DNA of 64,000 nucleotides from Aurantiacibacter arachoides (GTDB lineage: Bacteria > Pseudomonadota > Alphaproteobacteria > Sphingomonadales > Sphingomonadaceae), in assembly GCF_009827335.1 (NCBI RefSeq), contig NZ_WTYH01000001.1:1426001-1490000 (forward strand), in the 5' to 3' direction. The notes beneath the pieces were generated by a model, which was not told where the DNA came from, made no database searches, and saw nothing but the letters and a program-made list of their open reading frames with translations. The position numbers and the translations under genes were made by a program. Positions 42,757-51,820 of the stretch are shown here, piece by piece. Within the stretch, counting starts at the first letter, position 1. Each line of letters starts with the position of its first letter.

Positions 42757-44963
42757 CAGGCTGGTGCGACGGTCTCGGACTCAGCTTTTCGCTCGCCGCC
42801 GTATCCGTAGCCATAGCCATAACCAGAACCGTAGCCGTACATGGCGTTGCGTTCATCCAACTTGGTTACGGCAGCGCCCAGCAATTCGGCATTCGCCTGG
42901 CGCAAGCGCGAGACGGCCGATTCCAGATGTCGCCACTTGCCACCATTCGCCTCGATCACCAGCAGTACGCCATCCAGCGCTGGCGCGATCATGGGAGCAT
43001 CGGCCAGCCCCAAGACCGGCGGCGCATCAAGGATCACATGATCGTAGAGCGGTGCCGCTTCATCGAGCAGGCGTTGGAAGCGCCCGCTGGACAGCAATTC
43101 GGCCGCAGATAGAGGCTTGCGCCCGGCCGGAATGACATCGAAATCCTCCAGCGGAGTGGATTGGATGACCAACGACTGCCAGTCGTCGTTGCCCAACAAA
43201 TACTGGCTCATGCCCATCGGGGTATCGATGGAAAGGTATTTGCCAACACCGGATTTGCGCAGATCAACGTCGACAAGCAACACCTTCTTGCCTTGGCGGG
43301 CCAGCAAGTATGCGATCGCGACTGCTGTCAAGCTCTTGCCCTCACCCGGCTGGGACGACGTGATCATCAGCGACCGCGGTACGTTTCCGCCTGCAGCAAA
43401 CGCGATGCTCGATGTCAGACTGAAATAGGCCTCGTACAGTTCCGAATAGGACTGCTGCAGCTCCTCCACGATATCGCCTTCCGGAATGCGCGGAATGTTG
43501 GCCAGCAGGTTGAGCCCGAGGCGGTCGCGCACCTGCCGCGGATCGCGCAGCGTCTGGTTGAGGAAGTCGTAGGCGTAGAGGCCAAGGATCACGAACACCA
43601 AGCCCGCCACCAGCGAGATCAGCAAGTTACGGATCAGGCTCGGGGTATAGGGTGCACCAGGCACCTGAGCTGCATCGACGACATTGATGTTGCTTTCACC
43701 AACGCCGACGACGCCAATTTCGCGATACCGCTGAAGCAGGCCCGCATAAATCTCGCGGTTGGTTTCAACCTCGCGCTGGAGAATGTTGTACTCCACGCTG
43801 TCCTGCCGCTGGTCCGTGTAGTTGGACTGCACCTGGTTGACTTGGCTTTGCAGCCGCTGCTCACGGGCCAACGCCTCGCGATAATTGGCGCGCAGCCGGT
43901 CTTGCGAACTTGACTGCTCCTGATTGATGACCCGCTCAAGTTCCGCGATCTGCGCCTGCAAAGCCTGCACCGGCGGATAAGACGGGCTGAACTGCGAGCG
44001 CAGGTTTGCCAGTTCCACTTGTAATTCGGCGCGCCGGGCACGCAGCTGAGCAGCCGTACCCGTGCCATAATCCGCGTCGCTTGCCGAATTTGAACCTGAA
44101 CGAGAGGCCAGCGCAGCTTCTGCGGCAATCCGCTGTGCGGTCGCTTCTTGCAGGGCGCCACTGAAAGCTGCCAGTTCGCTGGCTACCAATGTTTGAGACG
44201 CCGTGCCGGCACTGTCGCCGTCCTCGCGGGGCATTTCAACCGCGACCAGCCCCTGCTCGGTGGCATAAGCGATCAAGGCTCGTTCAGCCACCTCCAGCCG
44301 GTCGCGATACTGCTGCAATCTCTCTTCGAGGAAATCGCGGGCATCGCGGGTCGCGCCAAAGCGGCGGTCGAGGTTTTCCGTTACAAAGGCATCGGCCCAG
44401 CCATTGGCGACCATCGCCGACACTTCCGGCGACGGGCTACTGAAGGAAATATCGACCAACGTGCTGTTGATGATCGGCGCGATTTCGATGTTTTCCAGGA
44501 GGACGCCGGTAATAGCCGGTTCCAGGTTGGCACCCGAGACAGGCTGGATCTGGTACGCGTTGAGGAAGGCCTCGTCGTTGGCAAGGTCCAGTTCCCGCGC
44601 CACGCGAGAGGCAAGCGATTGCGATTCCAGCAATTCGTACTGCGTCGGCAGAAACGCCCTGTCAGCTCGCAGCCGGTCGTCGCGCACACCCTCAACGTTG
44701 GTGACGTTCTGCTCTTCCTGACTGATCTCGATCCGCGTGGTCGATCGGTACAGCGGTGTTGCCAGCATCGTGGCTATCAGCCCCAACGCCAGCGCGACGG
44801 CCAGGACCGCTATGATCGCGACCTTGTTGTTGCGCGCAATATCGAAATATTTCTCGAAGTCGGTCACACCCGACAAAAAGCCGCCATCTTTTTCGATGGG
44901 CGGATCGTAGGCGACTTGCTGGGCGGGCAGCGAAGCCGGCGGAGGATAGGCAGGACCATTCAT
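42756..44963 (-). CDS. Wzc-type polysaccharide copolymerase and tyrosine autokinase
   Basis: A 735-residue inner-membrane protein. A Wzz domain begins at about 30, with TM1 at 49-68, a large periplasmic part rich in coiled coil (200-410) and TM2 at 443-465. The cytoplasmic BY-kinase domain has Walker A SSQPGEGKS (536-544), Walker A-prime VLLVDVDLRKS (561-571) and Walker B VILDAPP (643-649). The C-terminal tail carries six tyrosines alternating mainly with glycine (709-721), the autophosphorylation cluster. It controls chain length and export of EPS through cycles of phosphorylation. A 166-base gap without a gene separates it from the ligase gene upstream. Confidence 0.94.
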   Translation of the reverse strand: MNGPAYPPPASLPAQQVAYDPPIEKDGGFLSGVTDFEKYFDIARNNKVAIIAVLAVALALGLIATMLATPLYRSTTRIEISQEEQNVTNVEGVRDDRLRADRAFLPTQYELLESQSLASRVARELDLANDEAFLNAYQIQPVSGANLEPAITGVLLENIEIAPIINSTLVDISFSSPSPEVSAMVANGWADAFVTENLDRRFGATRDARDFLEERLQQYRDRLEVAERALIAYATEQGLVAVEMPREDGDSAGTASQTLVASELAAFSGALQEATAQRIAAEAALASRSGSNSASDADYGTGTAAQLRARRAELQVELANLRSQFSPSYPPVQALQAQIAELERVINQEQSSSQDRLRANYREALAREQRLQSQVNQVQSNYTDQRQDSVEYNILQREVETNREIYAGLLQRYREIGVVGVGESNINVVDAAQVPGAPYTPSLIRNLLISLVAGLVFVILGLYAYDFLNQTLRDPRQVRDRLGLNLLANIPRIPEGDIVEELQQSYSELYEAYFSLTSSIAFAAGGNVPRSLMITSSQPGEGKSLTAVAIAYLLARQGKKVLLVDVDLRKSGVGKYLSIDTPMGMSQYLLGNDDWQSLVIQSTPLEDFDVIPAGRKPLSAAELLSSGRFQRLLDEAAPLYDHVILDAPPVLGLADAPMIAPALDGVLLVIEANGGKWRHLESAVSRLRQANAELLGAAVTKLDERNAMYGYGSGYGYGYGYGGERKAESETVAPA
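42795..42839 (-). repeat. Tyr-Gly codon repeat in the kinase tail
   Basis: This stretch inside the Wzc-like gene encodes alternating Tyr and Gly (with one Ser) for 15 residues. It is a low-complexity hexanucleotide-like repeat with synonymous variation (TAC/TAT, GGC/GGT/GGA), so it has been kept by selection on protein level rather than by recent slippage. Confidence 0.7.
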
Positions 44964-45129
44964 AGCGCACTCCGTCCGCTGTGCAGATACGAATTACCAA
45001 GCCCATTCTCGCGAGCGAGCGAACCGAAGCCGAGATGTTTTGTCACATGACCCTGATAATTGCCGATATCCGTCGGATATCCCAGAGGGCGGCCTTTTGA
45101 ACCAACTCGATAGGACAAGCAACCGCCAA

Positions 45130-46539
45130 TCATCGGCGGAACACCTGACCCGGCCGGACTAGTAGCGCGATGGCAATTGCTGCGACCATCATCAGCGACG
45201 GAGTGCGCAAGGGGTAATCGACGGCACTGTGCAGGATGATCATGACGATGGTGAAAAGTCCCAGCCAGCGCGTGTCGAGCGCGCCGCCAACCTTTGCGGT
45301 ACGACGCTCACGCCAGGTCCTGACGGTGCTCAGAACGATTAGGACGAGCGCTGCAGCGACGATCAGCACACCGGGAAGCCCACCTTCGATGATAACCTGA
45401 ACCCAGTCGTTGTGTGCCTGATTGAGATAATGCGGTGACAGAAGATCTACCGGCTCGATAGCGCGGTACGCCTGTTCGAACGCGCCAAAACCGACGCCGA
45501 AGGGGAAATGATCACGCGCAAGGTCGATGACGTAAGGCAGCGTATCGGCGCGTTGGTCTTCGTCCAATTGCTGCGCGAACAGGCGATCGAGCGCAGGAAT
45601 CCGCCCTGCGAGCGCCAGCATGGCGACGATACCGGCGCCAACCAGGCCAACAAGCCCGACGGCAATGCCCGTCTTGCGGGAAGCCCCTGCCCTTGCCGGC
45701 ATCGCGCGGCTGCGGACGACCAGTCTCACCATCACGATCAGCGCCGTCAGGGCAAGGAGAACCAGGCCGGCACGCGCGGCATTCAGTAGCACTGCCAACG
45801 CCAGCGCTACTAGCCCAGCCAGGATCAGCAGCGTCAGTTCCCTGGCCTTTTTCTCGTGCGCCCTTTCCAGTTCGAAGACGCCGAACAGCAAGGCAAGGTT
45901 GAGGAAAAGCGCATTGTGATTGCGGTTGGAAAACAGACCGACGGCGCTGTCGGCATTGGTAATTTCGTAAAGGTAGAGCCCCGGCGAGCCGCGGAACATC
46001 ATCTGCGCGAAGCCCAGCATGGCGCTGACAAGGCCTGCAATGAAAACCAGCCGCCTGACTTTCTGCCACCCTTCAGCGTCGAGCAGCGAGAGAAGCAGCA
46101 AGGTCGCCAGCGGCACGACGAGCGAACCCAGCGAATTCCAGGTGTGCAGCGGCGACATCGTGATCGGTCGCCATGCGCCCTCAAGCCCAATTGTCCGGTC
46201 CACTGCAACGATGACCTCGCGGCCCGCCAGGCCAGACCACCACGCCGGCGGCAGGGGGACGAGCTGGATCGCCATCCATAGGCCCAGCAGGCCCAGCAGG
46301 ATCACCGGCCACTTTACCAGCCTGAATGTCTGCGGGGTCTGGAACCAGATGCCGATGGCCAGGAACACTGCGGCCAGCGCCCGCAATGGCCCGACACTTT
46401 CGATGTCGTAGCGCGAACCGCCGCCCATGAGGAAGGTAAGCACCCCGAACAACACGAATAGCCATGCCGCCCGTTGCGGTGTCATTGCGAACCGTCCGGT
46501 CCTGCTGGTCTTGCGCGTGGGAATGGCCTTTATCCTCAT
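45130..46539 (-). CDS. O-antigen ligase-like / polymerase family membrane protein
   Basis: A 469-residue protein with ten or more membrane segments and a Wzy_C (O-antigen ligase/polymerase) core. The segment SNRNHNALFLNLALLFG and the periplasmic loop ending HNDWVQVIIEGGLPG are typical of this family, in which a conserved His helps glycan transfer. It may ligate or polymerise EPS chains. Since another Wzy-like gene is nearby, the two may act at different steps. The ATG at 46539 was chosen; a second ATG at codon 19 (MTPQRA) starts closer to the first helix. The much longer open frame upstream runs antisense to purF and is not real. Confidence 0.85.
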   Translation of the reverse strand: MRIKAIPTRKTSRTGRFAMTPQRAAWLFVLFGVLTFLMGGGSRYDIESVGPLRALAAVFLAIGIWFQTPQTFRLVKWPVILLGLLGLWMAIQLVPLPPAWWSGLAGREVIVAVDRTIGLEGAWRPITMSPLHTWNSLGSLVVPLATLLLLSLLDAEGWQKVRRLVFIAGLVSAMLGFAQMMFRGSPGLYLYEITNADSAVGLFSNRNHNALFLNLALLFGVFELERAHEKKARELTLLILAGLVALALAVLLNAARAGLVLLALTALIVMVRLVVRSRAMPARAGASRKTGIAVGLVGLVGAGIVAMLALAGRIPALDRLFAQQLDEDQRADTLPYVIDLARDHFPFGVGFGAFEQAYRAIEPVDLLSPHYLNQAHNDWVQVIIEGGLPGVLIVAAALVLIVLSTVRTWRERRTAKVGGALDTRWLGLFTIVMIILHSAVDYPLRTPSLMMVAAIAIALLVRPGQVFRR

Positions 46540-46737
46540 TTCAGTTTCGCGACATGGTAGCTGCGCCCCCCCGGCGAAACAGGGCGCGCAGATAGCCGGA
46601 GGGCGCCCGGCGGGCAAGCCCGGGCTGGCCCTCCCTACCCGTCTCCGCCAGCGCTCGTCGCGTCCGCGCGGGCCTTGTAATCGATCCGCAATATCGCCAT
46701 TGGGAGCGCGCGCCCTCCCCCCTTTTGCGGACAATCG

Positions 46738-48213
46738 ATGCCCCTCACCCATCCCTTCGCCCACGAAGACGGTGACGACAAGCTGCACGAAGAGTGCGGC
46801 GTGTTCGGCATCATTGGGGGCGACGAGGCCGCCGCCGTGGTCGCGCTGGGCCTGCACGCCCTGCAGCACCGTGGCCAGGAAGCGGTCGGCATCACCAGTT
46901 TCGACGGGGCGGAATTCTTCACCCGCCGCGGGCTGGGCCATGTGGCGGAAAATTTCGCATCGGGCGAATCGATCGCCGAGCTGCCCGGCCACATGGCAGC
47001 GGGCCACGTGCGCTATTCCACCACCGGCGGCGCGGGCCTGCGCAACGTGCAGCCGCTCTACGCCGATCTTGCCAGCGGCGGGTTCGCGGTGGCGCACAAC
47101 GGCAACATCTCGAACGCCCGCCAGCTGCGGCAGGAGCTGGTAGAGAAGGGTTCGATCTTCCAGTCGACGTCCGACACCGAGGTAATCATCCACCTCGTCG
47201 CCACCAGCCGCTATCCCACCATGCTCGACAAGCTGGTGGACGCGTTGCGACTGGTGGAGGGGGCCTATGCGCTTATCGTGATGACCCCGCGCGGTATGGC
47301 CGCCTGCCGCGACCCGCTGGGCATTCGCCCGCTGGTGATGGGCAAGCTGGGGGACGCCACCGTGTTCGCCAGCGAAACCGTCGCACTCGACGTCGTCGGC
47401 GCCGAATTCGTGCGGCAAGTAGAGCCTGGCGAGTTCATCGAGGTGGATTTCGATGGTGCGATGCGCAGCCATCGCCCCTTCGGCGACCGGCCGGCACGGC
47501 CGTGCATCTTCGAACACGTCTATTTCAGCCGCCCGGATTCGGTCTTCAACGACCGCTCGGTCTATGCCAGCCGTCGCAACATCGGCATGGAACTGGCCAA
47601 GGAGTCCCCGTGTGAGGCGGACCTGGTGGTGCCCGTGCCCGACAGCGGCGTTCCGGCTGCCATAGGCTATGCCCAGCAATCGGGCATTCCGTTCGAACTC
47701 GGCATCATCCGTTCGCACTACGTGGGCCGGACCTTCATCCAGCCGTCCGACGGCGCCCGCCATGCCAGCGTAAAGCGCAAGCACAATGCCAATCGCGCAA
47801 TAGTGGAAGGCAAGCGCATCGTTCTGATCGACGATTCGATCGTGCGCGGCACCACCAGCATGAAGATCGTCCAGATCATGCGCGATGCCGGGGCTGCCGA
47901 GGTCCATTTCCGCGTCGCCAGCCCGCCAACCGGGCATGGCTGCTACTATGGCGTCGACACGCCAGAACGCTCCAAGCTGCTGGCCGGGCGGATGGATCTT
48001 GCCGCCATGCGCGAGTTCATCCAGGCTGACAGCCTCGCCTTTGTCAGCATCGACGGGCTCTACCGCGCGGTCGGCCTCGCCGGACGGGACAGCGCCTGTC
48101 CGCAGTATTGCGACGCCTGCTTCACCGGCGAATATCCCACTCCGCTGACCGATCTGCGCCGGCACCACCAGGACGCGGCGCAGTTGACCTTCCCCGTAGG
48201 TGAGAACGCCTGA
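46738..48213 (+). CDS. purF: amidophosphoribosyltransferase
   Basis: A 491-residue PurF, which makes phosphoribosylamine from PRPP and glutamine in the first committed step of purine synthesis. A 19-residue propeptide precedes C20 in EECGVFGI, the N-terminal nucleophile after processing. GLHALQHRGQEAVGI, YSTTGGAG and NGNISNARQL belong to the glutaminase domain; IVLIDDSIVRGTTS is the PRPP-binding loop of the phosphoribosyltransferase domain. Cysteines near the end (SACPQYCDACF) fit the iron-sulfur group of the Bacillus-type enzyme. Its stop shares one base with the next start (TGATG). Confidence 0.97.
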   Translation: MPLTHPFAHEDGDDKLHEECGVFGIIGGDEAAAVVALGLHALQHRGQEAVGITSFDGAEFFTRRGLGHVAENFASGESIAELPGHMAAGHVRYSTTGGAGLRNVQPLYADLASGGFAVAHNGNISNARQLRQELVEKGSIFQSTSDTEVIIHLVATSRYPTMLDKLVDALRLVEGAYALIVMTPRGMAACRDPLGIRPLVMGKLGDATVFASETVALDVVGAEFVRQVEPGEFIEVDFDGAMRSHRPFGDRPARPCIFEHVYFSRPDSVFNDRSVYASRRNIGMELAKESPCEADLVVPVPDSGVPAAIGYAQQSGIPFELGIIRSHYVGRTFIQPSDGARHASVKRKHNANRAIVEGKRIVLIDDSIVRGTTSMKIVQIMRDAGAAEVHFRVASPPTGHGCYYGVDTPERSKLLAGRMDLAAMREFIQADSLAFVSIDGLYRAVGLAGRDSACPQYCDACFTGEYPTPLTDLRRHHQDAAQLTFPVGENA

Positions 48214-48944
48214 TGACCGACACTGCCGACACCCAGCCGCTTGCCGGAAAGGTGGCGCTTGTCACCGGATCGAGCCGGGGTATCGGGGCCGCGGTCGCCG
48301 CATCGCTCGCCCGGCGCGGCGCGCACGTCGTCATCACGGGACGCAAGGTCAAGGACCTTGAGGCGGTGGAGGAAGCGATCCACCAGGCCGGCGGCAGCGC
48401 CACCATCGCGCCGATGGACCTCACCGAAAGCGAATCGATCGGGCGGCTGGCACAGGCCGTGGCCGAGCGGTGGGAACGGCTCGACATGCTGGTCATCTGC
48501 GCGGCGCAACTGCCCACCTTGACCCCTGTCACGCAGATCGATGCCAAGCAGTTCAACCAGGCGCTGACGCTGAACGTGCTTGCGACCCAGGCGCTGCTCG
48601 CGGCCTTCGATCCGTTGCTGAAGCGCGCCGATGCCGGTCGCATCGTCGGCCTGACCAGTTCGGTCGGCAGCGAACCGCGGGCCTTCTGGGGTGCATACGG
48701 AGCGACCAAGGCGGCGTTCGATAACCTGTTGGAAAGCCACGCCAGCGAGATCGAGCGCATTTCGCAGATGCGGGTGGCCATTGTCGATCCCGGCGCCACC
48801 CGCACAGCCATGCGCGCCCGCGCCTATCCGGGCGAGGATCCGCAGTCGGTCAAGCCGGCAGAGACCGTGGGTGAACGCGTGGCCGCACTGCTGGTGGACG
48901 GCTATGCCAACCGTCACCGGGAGCGGATCGACCAGCGGTCTTAA
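48213..48944 (+). CDS. SDR family oxidoreductase
   Basis: A 243-residue classical short-chain dehydrogenase. It has the cofactor motif VTGSSRGIGAAVA near residues 17-29, the catalytic serine region GLTSSVGS and the YxxxK motif in AYGATKAAF. The Arg after the second Gly and a basic residue in TGRKVKDL favour NADP. The substrate is not deducible. It is translationally coupled to purF through a one-base overlap; no functional link with purine synthesis is evident. Confidence 0.92.
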   Translation: MTDTADTQPLAGKVALVTGSSRGIGAAVAASLARRGAHVVITGRKVKDLEAVEEAIHQAGGSATIAPMDLTESESIGRLAQAVAERWERLDMLVICAAQLPTLTPVTQIDAKQFNQALTLNVLATQALLAAFDPLLKRADAGRIVGLTSSVGSEPRAFWGAYGATKAAFDNLLESHASEIERISQMRVAIVDPGATRTAMRARAYPGEDPQSVKPAETVGERVAALLVDGYANRHRERIDQRS

Positions 48945-49060
48945 ATTCGCGTTAACCACATCCGGCAATGACCGGGTAACGCAATCCCTACATTCTGTGC
49001 CTACCACACATGGTGGTGAAGGCGGTGGGGACCGCAACGCTTGGATAGGGCTGTGGTGCG

Positions 49061-49408
49061 ATGACTTTGCAAAAATCGATCGGTCGATATCATGTCGCCG
49101 CGCAGGAGGATCGCTCCGCGCCGCGCACCCGCATCATGATCCCCGCCCAGCTACGCGCATCGGGTGCCCGCGCGTTCCAGACCGTGGTCAACGATCTGTC
49201 GTTGTCGGGGTTTTCGGCAACGGCGATAAACCGGATGCACCTGGGCTCGATCTGCTGGCTCACCCTGCCCGGCCTCGAATCGCTACAGGCCGAGGTGGTC
49301 TGGTGGGAAAGCGGCGTGGCGGGCTGTGCCTTTACCAACCTGCTATCCCCCATCGTGCACGACACCATCCTGGCGCGCTATCGCGGCGATGGCAGCTTTC
49401 GCGGCTGA
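49061..49408 (+). CDS. PilZ domain protein
   Basis: A 115-residue single PilZ domain. It carries both parts of the cyclic di-GMP binding signature: RxxxR as R18-R22 (RSAPR) and DxSxxG as D45-G50 (DLSLSG). Such proteins respond to c-di-GMP and often act on motility, EPS or cell division through protein contacts. It is a stand-alone gene with 116 bases in front of it and convergent with the nucleotidyltransferase-like gene. Given the surrounding EPS genes a role in controlling polymer production is possible, though not shown by the sequence. Confidence 0.9.
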   Translation: MTLQKSIGRYHVAAQEDRSAPRTRIMIPAQLRASGARAFQTVVNDLSLSGFSATAINRMHLGSICWLTLPGLESLQAEVVWWESGVAGCAFTNLLSPIVHDTILARYRGDGSFRG

Positions 49409-49439
49409 CCCTTCGGCCTGCCCGCGTGCGCCGAACGCG

Positions 49440-50483
49440 CTAGAATCGATGGGTGTACCAGAACCCGGCGCGCCTGGTGAGCGCGGCCAGGCGTGATGGC
49501 CCGCGCGTGCCGAAGACCGGCACCGCCTTTACGATCTCGAACCGCCGCGCGAAGGATTCGCGCTGCGGATTGCTGTCCTCGTTGTGGATCGCCTTGTTGA
49601 ACGCATCGAGATGTGCGTGCACATGCGTGGCATCGGCCCGCGAGCCGATCGCATCGTGCCAATCCGCGGCGAGCGGCTGGCCCCACACGATTTCGCATGC
49701 ACGAAAGCTGGCGGACAGCGCGGGCAGACATTCGTAGCGATCAGCCAGCTCAATCGCCTGGTCGCGCACGTCAGCGGCGGTGAGCCGCGCGATCATCGCC
49801 AAGTCCGCCAGCCATTTCAGCCGATGCCAGCGCGAGCCAGCGCCGTGGACGATCAGGTAGAGCACGTAGGCCGGATTGCTGAGATCGAGCGGACCTTCGA
49901 GAAAAAGCCGGTCGTCCCAGCCCGGCGGCGGCATATCCAGCAGGCGGGTGTGAAGTTCGATCTGCACGCCCAGGCGCGGATCGATGATGGCGACTTCCCA
50001 ATGGAAGCGTAGCTTCTTCTTCGCCCAGCGCGGGTCGAGCGGCACGCCGCCGCCCATGGTGTATCCTTCACCCGCCAGCATCGCGATGACCTCGTCGATC
50101 CGCGCCGGGTCGATCAACAGGTCAACGTCCTTGGAATGGCGCAGCGCGGTCGATCCGTAAAGTTCGGGCCCGAGATCGTAGCCCTTGACGAAGGCATGGG
50201 GGACATCGCGATCGCGCAGCAGGGCGGCGATGCGGCGTGCACTCGCCTGCTGGCGCAGAACGCGCAGCGCGTTGTCCCGTGCATACGTGTCGAGCAGATC
50301 GCGCGCTTCGGCACCGGCAACGCTGGCCCCGCCGGCCACGGCATGATGCAGCAGCGGCGCGACGCGATGGCGCTTTTCAGCGAATTCGGCGGTCTGCACG
50401 GAAACCTCGCCAGCCCCGGGCAGGTCCAGCGCAGGCCGCAAGGCATCGGCAAGCCGCTGCAGATCCGGGGAAGGTACGAACAT
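49440..50483 (-). CDS. nucleotidyltransferase-fold protein (NTP_transf_5-like)
   Basis: A 347-residue protein of the uncharacterised nucleotidyltransferase group often linked to polysaccharide loci. The core motif reads FVKGYDLGPELYG, then LRHSKDVDLLID, which supplies the DxD-type metal ligands, and IELHTRLLD contributes the third acidic residue. The rest is helical. The family is thought to transfer a nucleotidyl group to a small molecule or protein, but no substrate is established. It lies 68 bases downstream of wecC in the same direction, so it may be part of the wecB-wecC transcript. Confidence 0.8.
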   Translation of the reverse strand: MFVPSPDLQRLADALRPALDLPGAGEVSVQTAEFAEKRHRVAPLLHHAVAGGASVAGAEARDLLDTYARDNALRVLRQQASARRIAALLRDRDVPHAFVKGYDLGPELYGSTALRHSKDVDLLIDPARIDEVIAMLAGEGYTMGGGVPLDPRWAKKKLRFHWEVAIIDPRLGVQIELHTRLLDMPPPGWDDRLFLEGPLDLSNPAYVLYLIVHGAGSRWHRLKWLADLAMIARLTAADVRDQAIELADRYECLPALSASFRACEIVWGQPLAADWHDAIGSRADATHVHAHLDAFNKAIHNEDSNPQRESFARRFEIVKAVPVFGTRGPSRLAALTRRAGFWYTHRF

Positions 50484-50551
50484 CTCGGGGACAGGCTTAC
50501 CGGTTTTGCGCGGCGCGCGACAAGCGCGTTTAGCGTAAAAAGGGGGGCGAT

Positions 50552-51820
50552 CTAGTCGAGTTCGGCCGCCTTGGCCTTGCGGGTCGAGAACATGCCGGTG
50601 GTGTCGACGACGGCCTTGGCCAGGTAACTGTCCGCCTCCAGCCGCCGGAACTGCCGGTGGCCGACGAGGAAGGTGACGATGTCGGCGGCCTCGCGGGCTT
50701 CGTCGCTGGTGACATGGCGCACGTTGGCGCGGCAGGCCAGCGCGGGCGGCAGGGCATCAAGGTTCGGCTCGACCACCAGCACCTCGGCGCCTTCGATGTC
50801 GGCGATGGCCTCCACGATCTCCAGCGCCGGGCTTTCGCGCACGTCATCGACGTCAGGCTTGTAGGTGATGCCGTAGCAGGCGACTTTGGGCACCTTGAAC
50901 TTGTCGGCCAGGCGGCGGACCTGCGCTACCACGCGGTGGGGCTTGTCGTCGTTCACCAGCCGCGCGGTGCGGATCAGCCGCGCCTCCTCGGGCGCGCTGG
51001 AGACGATGAACCACGGATCGACCGCGATGCAGTGCCCGCCCACGCCCGCACCGGGCATCAGGATATTCACGCGCGGGTGCTGGTTCGCCAGCTCACGCAC
51101 CTGCCACACGTCGGTGCCCAGCTTGTCGCAGATGATCGACAGTTCGTTGGCAAAGGCGATGTTGACGTCGCGATAGGCGTTCTCGGACAATTTGCAGAGC
51201 TCGGCAACACGGGCATCGGTGATGTAGCAGGTGCCCATCACGAAGGTCTGGTACAGCCGCGCCGCCTTTTGTGCGCAGGCCGTGGTCAGGCCGCCGATGA
51301 TGCGATCGTTGCTGACCAGCTCGCGCAGCATCTGCCCCGGCAGGATGCGTTCGGGGCAATGGCACAGCGCCACGTCCGCCTCGCGGTCCTCGTCGCGGTA
51401 GCGCGGGAAAGTCAGGTCCGGGCGTTCCTCGGCGAAGATTTCCGCCAGCCGCTCGGTGCTGCCGACGGGCGAGGTGCTTTCCAGGATGACGACGTTGCCC
51501 TTTTCCAGCACCGGCGCAATGGTGCGCGCGGCCGCTTCGACAAAGGTCATGTCCGGCCCTTCGTTCACCATCGGCGTGGGCACGGCGATCAGGAAGAACT
51601 CCGCCGGTTCGGGCTGGGTCGTAGCGCGCAAACGCTTGGTATCCACCGCGGCAGACAGCAGCATCTGCAGGTCGGGTTCCTGGAAATGCGCCTGGCCGGA
51701 ATTGACAGCGGCGACCACGCGCTCGTTCACGTCGAGGCCCACGACCTCGTGCCCCCGGCTTGCCAGCATGGCGGCGGTGGGCAGGCCGATATAGCCGAGG
51801 CCCACGGTGCAGACTTTCAT
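50552..51820 (-). CDS. wecC: UDP-N-acetyl-D-mannosamine dehydrogenase
   Basis: A 422-residue member of the UDP-sugar dehydrogenase family that oxidises UDP-ManNAc to the uronate UDP-ManNAcA in two NAD-dependent steps. It begins with GLGYIGLPTAAMLASRG, has ILESTSPVGSTERL, LCKLSENAYRDVNIAFANEL with K210 and N214, and the catalytic C264 in GVGGHCIAVDPWF. The overlap with wecB (ATGA, four bases) and overall length support WecC over UDP-glucose dehydrogenase. It provides an acidic sugar for the EPS. Confidence 0.9.
   Translation of the reverse strand: MKVCTVGLGYIGLPTAAMLASRGHEVVGLDVNERVVAAVNSGQAHFQEPDLQMLLSAAVDTKRLRATTQPEPAEFFLIAVPTPMVNEGPDMTFVEAAARTIAPVLEKGNVVILESTSPVGSTERLAEIFAEERPDLTFPRYRDEDREADVALCHCPERILPGQMLRELVSNDRIIGGLTTACAQKAARLYQTFVMGTCYITDARVAELCKLSENAYRDVNIAFANELSIICDKLGTDVWQVRELANQHPRVNILMPGAGVGGHCIAVDPWFIVSSAPEEARLIRTARLVNDDKPHRVVAQVRRLADKFKVPKVACYGITYKPDVDDVRESPALEIVEAIADIEGAEVLVVEPNLDALPPALACRANVRHVTSDEAREAADIVTFLVGHRQFRRLEADSYLAKAVVDTTGMFSTRKAKAAELD

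Noticed and set aside
46540..48168. Upstream extension of the ligase-like frame to more than 1000 codons
   Set aside because: The added part is entirely antisense to purF and lacks hydrophobic segments; the membrane protein is complete from 46539.
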